In this document: positions 15,419-22,049 of the stretch, one piece after another | Numbering within the stretch: the first letter of the stretch is position 1 | Layout: each line of letters begins with the position of its first letter | NCBI GenBank assembly: GCA_913056395.1 | Contig: CAJXMG010000006.1 | Coordinates: 1 to 34,407 of the forward strand | Direction of reading: 5' to 3' | Length of the DNA: 34,407 bases | DNA from: an uncultured bacterium | GTDB lineage: Bacteria; Planctomycetota; UBA8108; UBA1146 | The notes under the pieces: generated by a model | The model's input: the letters and a program-made list of their open reading frames with translations, nothing else | What the model was told of the DNA's origin: nothing | The model's database searches: none | Position numbers and translations under genes: made by a program

Positions 15419-17461
15419 TCAGTGTCTTTTTCTTTTTCCCCTGCGCTTGGCCGGGGACGGTGTCGCAGGTGCGGTCTCTTCGCCACGCAGACGTTGTACC
15501 TGATCACGGAGAAGGGCCGCCTTTTCAAAATCGAGAGCCTGAGCCGCTTCCAGCATCTCTTTCTCCAGTTGCTGGGCTTTGTCCTCGCGTTCTTCAACAG
15601 GAACGTGATCCACGTTCCCCTGAACCTCCTCGATCCGCTCTCGAACCTCTTCCTCAACTGTCGTCCCCAGATCACGAATCACCGTCTTGGGAGTGATTCC
15701 ATGTTCTTCATTGAACGCCTGTTGAATCCCACGACGACGATTGGTTTCGGCGATGGCCCGCTCCATCGATCCTGTGACGACGTCTCCATAAAGGATGACC
15801 CGTGCGTCGGCATTACGGGCAGCTCGTCCAATCGTTTGAATCAGTGAGGTCTCACTTCTCAGGAAACCTTCCTTGTCGGCATCCATGATGGCGACCAGCG
15901 CCACTTCAGGCAAGTCGAGGCCTTCCCGCAAAAGATTGACTCCCACGAGGACATCGTAGACGCCTTTCCGCAACTCCTGAAGAATCTCCACCCTTTCCAG
16001 GGTGTCAATCTCCGAGTGCAGGTAACGGGCCTTGATCTCGGTTTCCTGAAAAAAGTCGCTCAGGTCTTCCGACATTCGTTTGGTGAGAGTCGTGACCAAC
16101 ACCCGGTATCCGGCTGCAATGGTGACACGAATCTCTTCCAGAAGATCCGGAACCTGACCCGTAGCAGGCTTGACCTCCACGACCGGATCCAAAAGCCCGG
16201 TCGGACGATTGATCACCTCCACCACTTCACCCTGGGTTGCTTCCAGCTCGATGGGTCCGGGCGTGGCGGACAAATAAAGAGTCTGCCCGGTCACCTTGCG
16301 CCATTCGTCAAATCGCATCGGCCGATTATCCAGAGCGCTGGGAAGCCGGAAACCATGGTCGACCAGAGTCTGTTTACGGGAACGATCCCCCTCGTGCATC
16401 CCGCCCAACTGAGGCAGGGTGACATGGGATTCGTCGACCAGCGTCAGGTGGTTTTCCGGAAAGTAATCGAGCAGGTTGGGCGGCCGTTCCCCGGGGGCCA
16501 ATCCATTGAAGTGGCGGGCATAGTTCTCGATTCCTGGACAATATCCCGCTTCGTTGAGAAGCTCGATATCGTAGCGGGTCCTCGATTGCAAACGGTGTGC
16601 TTCCAGGTCCTTGCCGTTCTCCCGCAACTCCTTGAGTCTTTCACCCAGTTCCTTCTGGATTCCTGCCACCCCACGATCCAGATCCCGTTCATTGATCACA
16701 TAATGCTTCGCCGGAAAGATGGTCAGTTGATCCAACTGTCCGAGAATCACTCCACTGACCGGATGGAACTCCTCGATTCTCTCGATGGTATCGCCGAAAA
16801 GGTCTACACGATAAGCCACCTCTTCATTGGCTGCATGGATCTCAACGATGTCACCACGCGCACGGAAGGTGCCTCTGGCCGGTTCGATATCATTACGCTC
16901 ATACTGAATGTCGATCAACTTGCGCAGCAGTTCTTCCCGATCCAATTCCAAACCTTCAGACAGGTGAATCATCTTCCCCTTGAATGCTTCCGGCGAGCCC
17001 AGTCCATAGATGCAAGAGACGGAAGAGATGATAACCACGTCAGGGCGGGTCAGCAGACTGGCGGTGGTAGCCAATCTCAAGCGGTCGAGATCCGCGTTGA
17101 CTGCTGCATCCTTCTCAATGTAGATATCCCGTGAAGGTACGTACGCTTCCGGTTGGTAGTAGTCATAATAGGAAACAAAGTACTCCACCGCATTCTCCGG
17201 GAGGAATCGCTTCATCTCCGAGTAGAGCTGGGCAGCCAGAGTCTTGTTGTGCGAGATAATGATGGCGGGGCGACCTGAACGGGCGATGAGGTGCGCCATC
17301 ATGTAGGTTTTGCCAGACCCGGTTACACCGAGCAGAATCTGGCCTTCCCGACCTGATTCGATGCCTTCCGCGAGGCGATCGATGGCCTGGGGTTGGTCCC
17401 CTGCGGGTTCAAACTCGGAATGGACCACAAAGGGTGATCCGGGATATCGAAACTGCTTCAT
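15419..17461 (-). CDS. uvrB: Excinuclease ABC subunit B
   Basis: UvrB is the damage-verifying helicase-like subunit of the UvrABC nucleotide excision repair complex in the cytoplasm. The 680 residues match the family length. Visible signatures are Walker A GVTGSGKT (45-52), the beta-hairpin region starting at YYDYYQPEAYVPSRDIYIEK (about 98-118), DESHVTLPQLGGMHEGDRSR in the Walker B region, the LYLSATPG motif, the C-terminal helicase segment VGVNLLREGLDLPEV and QTIGRAARN, and a C-terminal UVR motif (ALDFEKAALLRDQVQRLR) used to contact UvrC/UvrA. The very C-terminus is Lys/Arg-rich. Start ATG 17461 begins MKQFRYPGSPF. It sits fifth in the nadC-led run of minus-strand genes, 38 bases after the HhH gene. 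A single TGA stop separates it from the pseudokinase gene in the same frame. Confidence 0.98.
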   Translation of the reverse strand: MKQFRYPGSPFVVHSEFEPAGDQPQAIDRLAEGIESGREGQILLGVTGSGKTYMMAHLIARSGRPAIIISHNKTLAAQLYSEMKRFLPENAVEYFVSYYDYYQPEAYVPSRDIYIEKDAAVNADLDRLRLATTASLLTRPDVVIISSVSCIYGLGSPEAFKGKMIHLSEGLELDREELLRKLIDIQYERNDIEPARGTFRARGDIVEIHAANEEVAYRVDLFGDTIERIEEFHPVSGVILGQLDQLTIFPAKHYVINERDLDRGVAGIQKELGERLKELRENGKDLEAHRLQSRTRYDIELLNEAGYCPGIENYARHFNGLAPGERPPNLLDYFPENHLTLVDESHVTLPQLGGMHEGDRSRKQTLVDHGFRLPSALDNRPMRFDEWRKVTGQTLYLSATPGPIELEATQGEVVEVINRPTGLLDPVVEVKPATGQVPDLLEEIRVTIAAGYRVLVTTLTKRMSEDLSDFFQETEIKARYLHSEIDTLERVEILQELRKGVYDVLVGVNLLREGLDLPEVALVAIMDADKEGFLRSETSLIQTIGRAARNADARVILYGDVVTGSMERAIAETNRRRGIQQAFNEEHGITPKTVIRDLGTTVEEEVRERIEEVQGNVDHVPVEEREDKAQQLEKEMLEAAQALDFEKAALLRDQVQRLRGEETAPATPSPAKRRGKRKRH

Positions 17462-17499
17462 GGCTGATCCAGTCAGAGATCACCTTTCAGTGTTTAAGT

Positions 17500-17922
17500 T
17501 CAGTTTTTGGTCCCCTTTGCCTGATCTGCATGACGACATTGAAAACCGGGGCAGGGCAAGGGCAATACCCAGGGGCCCGCATCCATCAGGGCCCTGTCAG
17601 GAAGCCCGGGGATCTGCATGAATGTACAACGACAGGGGAGAGCGGGAAGCCCCGCTCGCTCTCTTTCACTCCTGGCGGTGACGATCTTGGCCGCCAACCC
17701 GGGCCCGATTCCAGAGATCAACTGCAAACGTGCCAGAGGATCCGTCCTTAAATCCACCGTTACAAACGATCGGTCACCGCTGCCCTCATGCAACAATTTG
17801 AAATCGGAGCCGCCAACGGGCCAAAGTGGTCCCATCAGAAGTCCATGCAAACCAAGAAGGATGAGCCAAAAAAGAAGTGAAGCTTTCTGCCACTGGCGAC
17901 TTTCCTCCGAATTGCGATTCAA
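17500..17922 (-). CDS. ComEA-type helix-hairpin-helix protein, membrane-anchored
   Basis: This is a short protein (140 residues). It has one N-terminal hydrophobic segment (about 14-36) and then a helix-hairpin-helix domain: VDLRTDPLARLQLISGIGPGLAAKIV (56-81), matching the NxAxxxxLxxLPGIGPxxAxxIV pattern, followed by the second half (FMQIPGLPDR, 101-110). This is the architecture of ComEA, the membrane-anchored DNA-binding protein for transformation, and of smaller HhH proteins. Non-sequence-specific DNA binding outside or at the membrane is the family expectation. The tail is Pro/Cys-rich. Start is TTG 17922 with AAAGG 7 bases upstream; no ATG fits. It lies between the DUF192 gene (74-base gap) and uvrB (38 bases). 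No other competence gene is visible in the window, so a DNA-uptake role is speculative. Confidence 0.75.
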   Translation of the reverse strand: MNRNSEESRQWQKASLLFWLILLGLHGLLMGPLWPVGGSDFKLLHEGSGDRSFVTVDLRTDPLARLQLISGIGPGLAAKIVTARSERERAGLPALPCRCTFMQIPGLPDRALMDAGPWVLPLPCPGFQCRHADQAKGTKN

Positions 17923-17996
17923 CTCGTCGCCTTTCCTGATTGATCACAGCAATAGCAATCACAGCAAACTTGAAGCGGTTCAAGTTGGATTTGCGA

Positions 17997-18509
17997 TCAG
18001 CGCGGCACCAAGTTTCCTGGTCCACGGTAACCCTGCACCATTTCCCCGACTTCAATACCGCGTTTGGCAAACCAGCCAGGATTGGTTTCGAGAGCGTACC
18101 GAACCGGCTGACTTGAGCGATATCGCGGAAACAGAACGTCTCCGGGTTTGGGAGCTTTCATGGTGATGATATCGACGATCTTGCCGGCATCATCGATGTA
18201 GGCGATATCCATATCCATCAGGCAATTCTTCATCCAGAAACCTTGGGAAGAGGCCTGGGGAAAGATGAAGAGCATGCCTTCATCATCGGGAAGACTCGAT
18301 CGGTACATCAGACCCCGTTGGCGGGAAGCATTGTCTGCGGCAATCATGCACCAGACCTTGTGTCCTTTTATTTCCACCGGGTGCTTTCCGGGCCGGGCCT
18401 GAATGGGAACCGCACCCTTCTGCTGGCAACCACCGGATAGAATTGCGACGGCAAACAAGGCCAGCAGCGATACCCGTCGAAGATCGATCACCCTGCTCAT
18501 GGACATCAT
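17997..18509 (-). CDS. DUF192 family lipoprotein
   Basis: This 170-residue protein has a lipoprotein signal (hydrophobic 13-24, lipobox LSGGC with Cys28). It is followed by a DUF192 domain: VEIKGHKVWCMIAADNASRQ, RGLMYRSSLPDDEGMLFIF, FWMKNCLMDMDIAYID and YALETNPGWFAKRGIEVG are all recognisable family blocks. DUF192 proteins are small beta-barrels of unknown biochemical function, often exported. The start ATG 18509 overlaps the DUF2062 stop as ATGA, pointing to translational coupling, with AAGGG five bases upstream. ATG 18500 is an alternative. The protein ends close to the domain end, as is usual for the family. Confidence 0.9.
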   Translation of the reverse strand: MMSMSRVIDLRRVSLLALFAVAILSGGCQQKGAVPIQARPGKHPVEIKGHKVWCMIAADNASRQRGLMYRSSLPDDEGMLFIFPQASSQGFWMKNCLMDMDIAYIDDAGKIVDIITMKAPKPGDVLFPRYRSSQPVRYALETNPGWFAKRGIEVGEMVQGYRGPGNLVPR

Positions 18510-19171
18510 CCCTTCCCTTCAGTCTCAGATTTGAGGGGTCTGGAAGCGTTCGCTTTCCTGCGGGATTCACGGTAACCCTTCACCCACTTCAAAGTCAGGG
18601 GGTAAGTGGGGATTGCGGTCAGAATTCCGATGAGCGTGCCTCCCAAAGTCAGGGCCTTCAACACCGGATATCCCAACTGCTCAAGAAAGACCTTCATGGC
18701 GGTCCAATAGGTTTCCCGGCTGGCGACTTCCTGAATCTCGTTGAAAAACACCAGGAACTCATCGTAGCTCATTCCCTGATCACCCAGGATTTGTAAACCG
18801 AGCAGATACGACAGATAATAAAAGGGAATCATCGTCAGTGGGTTCGAGATATAAATGAAAATCACTGCCGCCAGACGGTTCATGGGAATCACCAGAGCCA
18901 GCAGGAACACCATGACCATCTGGATTCCAACCGTCGGTGTCCATGCGATGAACATTCCCACCGCAGCTCCGAGGGCAATCGACTCCGGAGTGTCATCCAA
19001 CTGCAACAGTTTGCGCCAGAACCCGATACCGGAGGTGTTCTCCATAGAAGTCGACGCCTCCGAGAAAGTCTCTGCGGGAGTCCCTTTGGGAGTCACTGTT
19101 TGAGAATCTTCTAGAGATGCATCTTCTGGTGAAGAGTCGGCACCTGTATCGATTTTTGATGGCTCATTCAT
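18506..19171 (-). CDS. DUF2062 domain membrane protein
   Basis: This 221-residue protein has an acidic, disordered N-terminus (about 50 residues). It then carries the DUF2062 signature of small, multi-span membrane proteins: SIALGAAVGMFIAWTPTVGIQ, a hydrophobic LLALVIPMNRLAAVIFIYISNP segment and TMIPFYYLSYLLG. Another hydrophobic stretch (ALTLGGTLIGILTAIPTYP) precedes a basic tail (KWVKGYRESRRKANA). The biochemical role of the family is unknown; it often sits near glycosyltransferase or envelope genes. Start ATG 19171 lies within the end of nadC (8-base overlap ATGAATGA), with GGGAG 6 bases upstream, so it is very probably co-translated with nadC. Confidence 0.88.
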   Translation of the reverse strand: MNEPSKIDTGADSSPEDASLEDSQTVTPKGTPAETFSEASTSMENTSGIGFWRKLLQLDDTPESIALGAAVGMFIAWTPTVGIQMVMVFLLALVIPMNRLAAVIFIYISNPLTMIPFYYLSYLLGLQILGDQGMSYDEFLVFFNEIQEVASRETYWTAMKVFLEQLGYPVLKALTLGGTLIGILTAIPTYPLTLKWVKGYRESRRKANASRPLKSETEGKG

Positions 19172-20234
19172 CCCCGGCTCCCGAATCCTCAGTCAACAAT
19201 TCCACTGACATACTCAGATCGAGAACTTTACTGGAGTGAGTGATCGCTCCCACAGAAATTCTTCCCACCCCGCTGGAGGCATGTTCCGCCAGGGTCTTCC
19301 CGTCGATTCCTCCACTTGCTTCCAAATGGGAACCATCGACAGAAATCTGATCGAGACGTGCCCGATCGATCCAGTTTGCCAGAGTAGCCGGAGAAATATT
19401 GTCGACCAGAATCACTTCGATTCCCTCTTCCAGACATGCTCTGAGGCTGGCTTCATCCTCCACCTCAATACTGATGGTTCCCGAATATCCTTCACGGGTC
19501 AGTTCGGACTTGATCCAGCGGACCTCCTCCAGAGGATTTCCTGCCAGTTCAGGGCGGGATTTCTGAAGGATCGCCCGGTGATTCTCCTTGAACATCGGAA
19601 AGTCTGCGAGGTCATGTCGGTGGTTGTTGCCCCCACCTACCGTCACCGCATACTTTTGAAACCTTCGTATTCCCGGCAGTGTCTTGCGGGTGTCATAGAT
19701 CTTCACTCCCCCTGCGATCTCAACCAGATTTGCGGTAGCGGTGGCAATCCCTGACAAGTGGCTACAGATGTTCAGGGCTGTTCTTTCTCCAGCCAACAGT
19801 GAGGTGGCCAACCCAATGGCGACAAAGATCTCTTCACCGGCTTTCACGACGGAACCATCAGCCCGTGTCTCCTCAACTCGAACATTCGGATCGAGGTGCT
19901 TCAATGTCTGGAGGACCGCTTCCAGTCCGCAGATCACCCCATCTGCCTTGGCCGTAATCACACCCTTGGCGATCAGTGGATTTCGCACCTCGCAGAAGTT
20001 GTTGCCAGAAGATGAGTTTTCGCCGGAAGCTGCAGGAACGACTGCATTCCGCAGAACAGGAGCAGTCAAATCCTCCCCTGCTGCATCTTCCTGCAACGCG
20101 GTCCCGATCCAATGCTCGAGGGCACTGCGAGTCTTCGACTGACTCCAGAAGTGGGATTCGTAATTCAGTTTGGTCTCCCTGCCAAGTAGGCAATTCTGCC
20201 TGATCAGCAATCGTGTAATTCTCGGTTTTGTCAC
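19164..20234 (-). CDS. nadC: Nicotinate-nucleotide diphosphorylase (carboxylating), quinolinate phosphoribosyltransferase
   Basis: NadC makes nicotinate mononucleotide from quinolinate and PRPP, releasing CO2, in de novo NAD synthesis. Signatures are LQEDAAGEDLT (47-57), GVITAKADGVICGLE (91-105), AGERTALNICSHLSGIAT (148-165), DTRKTLPGIRRFQKYAV (181-197) and GGGNNHRHDLADFPMFKENH (200-219), all core family blocks. An extra Ser/Asn-rich loop (about 66-84) lengthens it. The annotated start is GTG 20234 without a good SD. The first 22 residues (TKPRITRLLIRQNC...) do not look like the family N-terminus. A start nearer 20168 (CTG, with GGGAG 6 bases upstream) would give a typical length, so the start is uncertain. 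It leads the compact minus-strand cluster down to the pseudokinase. A 9-base inverted repeat flanks the annotated start. Confidence 0.95.
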   Translation of the reverse strand: MTKPRITRLLIRQNCLLGRETKLNYESHFWSQSKTRSALEHWIGTALQEDAAGEDLTAPVLRNAVVPAASGENSSSGNNFCEVRNPLIAKGVITAKADGVICGLEAVLQTLKHLDPNVRVEETRADGSVVKAGEEIFVAIGLATSLLAGERTALNICSHLSGIATATANLVEIAGGVKIYDTRKTLPGIRRFQKYAVTVGGGNNHRHDLADFPMFKENHRAILQKSRPELAGNPLEEVRWIKSELTREGYSGTISIEVEDEASLRACLEEGIEVILVDNISPATLANWIDRARLDQISVDGSHLEASGGIDGKTLAEHASSGVGRISVGAITHSSKVLDLSMSVELLTEDSGAGDE

Positions 20235-20251
20235 CCGGACTTTTGCCTACT
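20185..20251. promoter_or_regulatory. Inverted repeat around the nadC start (possible operator or leader hairpin)
   Basis: AGTAGGCAA at 20185-20193 and TTGCCTACT at 20243-20251 are perfect 9-base inverted copies 49 bases apart. They bracket the annotated nadC GTG. A smaller hairpin, AGGCA-ATTC-TGCCT (20188-20201), overlaps the first copy. If nadC really starts near 20168, the whole structure lies in its leader. A regulator site or RNA stem is possible; I do not recognise a known NAD-regulator consensus. Confidence 0.45.
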
Positions 20252-20293
20252 GGGTTTCAATCCATTGGGGTTTGCGACACTGACCCTTTTCCC

Positions 20294-20332
20294 CGCCCCT
20301 AATCTCCGCCCCTAATCTCCGCCCCTAATCTC
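20294..20332. repeat. 13-base tandem repeat, 3 copies
   Basis: The unit CGCCCCTAATCTC occurs three times without mismatch at 20294-20306, 20307-20319 and 20320-20332. It abuts a second, unrelated tandem repeat. There are no spacers between copies, so it is not a CRISPR array. Confidence 0.95.
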
Positions 20333-20335
20333 CTT

Positions 20336-20380
20336 GAGGCCCACAGACCGGTGAGGCCCACAGACCGGTGAGGCCCACAG
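20336..20380. repeat. 17-base tandem repeat, 2.6 copies
   Basis: The unit GAGGCCCACAGACCGGT is present at 20336-20352 and 20353-20369, followed by an 11-base partial copy (GAGGCCCACAG) at 20370-20380. All visible copies are identical. Confidence 0.95.
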
Positions 20381-20589
20381 GCAGGGGTTTCCTTGACCAG
20401 CACTATTTGTCCAGGGATTGCCTTTCTGACTGACAAAATTCATCTTTTGCAGTGAAACCGAGAGAGCAAAGTGGAACAAGAGAAGTTCCCCCTGATGGGC
20501 CGGAGAAGGTCGATTTTTCAATCCGGGAACCGTCCTCCGATAGGGTGGAATGTATCGCTATTTACCGTACCATCAGCAACATAACTACA

Positions 20590-20606
20590 CGACCTCGCCG
20601 AGGTCG
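20590..20606 (+). promoter_or_regulatory. Perfect palindrome in the leader of the UDP-sugar pyrophosphorylase gene
   Basis: CGACCTCGCCGAGGTCG is a perfect palindrome around one central C. As RNA it would form a 7-bp stem with a GCC loop. It ends 24 bases before the ATG. A near-identical core (CCTCGCYGAGG) occurs in the leader of the di-heme oxidoreductase gene at 29943-29953, and both leaders also carry GGGATAGA close to the ribosome site. It could be a protein-binding site or an mRNA hairpin. Confidence 0.6.
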
Positions 20607-20630
20607 AGTTGTCTTCCGGAGGGATAGAAC

Positions 20631-22049
20631 ATGCGCATTCATGTTGAGGGAGCCGAGGATCAAACTCTGGTATCCAAGTTTCTCGAGGCAGACCAGGGTC
20701 ACCTCTTCGATGACTGGGAAGACCTCGATTCGACTAGCAGAAGAGGACTGCTGGACGATCTCTCCAGGATCGATCTGGGATTCCTGCAACAATTGGTCAG
20801 TGACCATCTTACCTCCGACCCGGAAAGCCTCCCGGTTGCGACTCCCACTCCCCCGCCCATGATCTCCCTCGACGATTCGGGGCGTGAAGAAGCAAAAAAG
20901 CTCGGACTGGAATCCCTCTCCCGTGGAGAAGTCGGCGTCATGCTGCTCGCCGGCGGCGTCGGTACCCGCTTGGGTCATCCCGGTCCAAAGGGGAGTTATC
21001 CACTCCTGCCGTTGACGCAGATGACACTGTTCCAATTCTTCGCAGAGTCACTCTTGAGGAGGCAGAAGGAGGTGGGAACCGCCATCCCGTGGTGGATCAT
21101 GACCAGCCCATCCAATCACGAAGAAACGCTTCAATACTTCCGGGATCATCAATTTCACGGCCTCAACTCCTCCGATGTCATCATTTTGCCCCAGGAGGAA
21201 TTACCGGTGATCGAGCCACGCAGGGGCAAAATCCTGCGCAAGGGTCCCGGAAAGATTCTCTTCAGCCCCGACGGGCACGGCGGAGCAATTCGCCTCATGC
21301 AACGACATGCCGACCTCTTCCGTCAACGGGGAATACGGCATGTCTACACTCATCAGGTTGACAATCCTCTGGCTCCCATCGGTGACCCGGAACTAGTGGG
21401 ACTGCATCAAATCCATGGCTCCCAGTTCAGTTCCAAGGCGGTCGCAAAAACCGACCCGGATGAAAAAGTGGGCGTCTTTTGCCAAACCGGTGAGCACCTG
21501 CGAATCATTGAATACAGTGAGTTGGGTAACGAAGAGCGGAACCGACGTGATGACGATGGGAAACTGTCCTTCAGGGCTGGCAATGTCGCCATGCACGTCA
21601 TCGACCTGGACTTTGTTCTCGGTGATGAAGCCGGAAACACCCCTGCATTACCGATGCCGTTTCACATGGCAAAGAAATCGGTCAAGCATTGGTTCGATGG
21701 TGAGTGGAGCGAATCGGAGACCCCCAATTCTGTACGCTTTGAAACCTTCATTTTTGATGTCCTGCCCCTTTCTGACGAGGCCATCGTTGTGGAAGCGTCG
21801 CGCAGTCTTGAATTTGCTCCGGTGAAAAATCGTGACGGCAACGATTCACCGGAGACTTCCCGATTGGCACTTCAAATGCTGTGGGCGGATTGGCTCGAAG
21901 CAGCAGGCTATACCCTCGAGAGGAATGAAGACGGATCACCCTCCCGGACTCTTGAAATCTCACCGAAGGTAGCGGTCGACAAAGATCAGTTTATCGCGGC
22001 CTTCGAATCCCTCGAAATTCCCGAAGAAGGGCCGATTTTGATCCAATGA
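20631..22049 (+). CDS. UDP-N-acetylhexosamine / UTP-sugar pyrophosphorylase (UAP1-like UDPGP family)
   Basis: The enzyme joins UTP to a sugar-1-phosphate (most likely GlcNAc-1-P) to give the UDP-sugar for envelope polymers. The 472 residues match the UAP1-type UDPGP family rather than bacterial GalU/GlmU. A helical N-terminus (about 10-65, with DQGHLFDDWEDL) precedes LLAGGVGTRLGHPGPKG (105-121), the uridyl-binding signature LxxGGxGTRLGxxxPKG. PDGHGG at 213-218 replaces the usual PNGNGG. VDNPL (243-247), EYSEL (294-298) and GNVAMH (317-322) are further family motifs. GGAGGG 7 bases before ATG 20631 fixes the start. The stop overlaps the next gene as ATGA. The exact sugar cannot be told from sequence. 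Confidence 0.92.
   Translation: MRIHVEGAEDQTLVSKFLEADQGHLFDDWEDLDSTSRRGLLDDLSRIDLGFLQQLVSDHLTSDPESLPVATPTPPPMISLDDSGREEAKKLGLESLSRGEVGVMLLAGGVGTRLGHPGPKGSYPLLPLTQMTLFQFFAESLLRRQKEVGTAIPWWIMTSPSNHEETLQYFRDHQFHGLNSSDVIILPQEELPVIEPRRGKILRKGPGKILFSPDGHGGAIRLMQRHADLFRQRGIRHVYTHQVDNPLAPIGDPELVGLHQIHGSQFSSKAVAKTDPDEKVGVFCQTGEHLRIIEYSELGNEERNRRDDDGKLSFRAGNVAMHVIDLDFVLGDEAGNTPALPMPFHMAKKSVKHWFDGEWSESETPNSVRFETFIFDVLPLSDEAIVVEASRSLEFAPVKNRDGNDSPETSRLALQMLWADWLEAAGYTLERNEDGSPSRTLEISPKVAVDKDQFIAAFESLEIPEEGPILIQ

Larger units (their letters stand above)
20235..20630. other. Divergent intergenic region between nadC and the UDP-sugar pyrophosphorylase gene
   Basis: This 396-base stretch must carry promoters for both outward-facing genes. 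I see two back-to-back tandem repeats (20294-20380), a 17-base palindrome (20590-20606) and a clear GGAGGG ribosome site (20618-20623) for the plus-strand gene. I cannot assign -35/-10 boxes with confidence. No coding frame is credible. Confidence 0.6.

Noticed and set aside
16016-17134. 372-codon open frame on the plus strand
   Set aside because: Opposite strand of uvrB, whose motifs are unmistakable.
20294-20380. CRISPR array
   Set aside because: The repeats are 13 and 17 bases, directly adjacent, with no spacers and no cas gene nearby.
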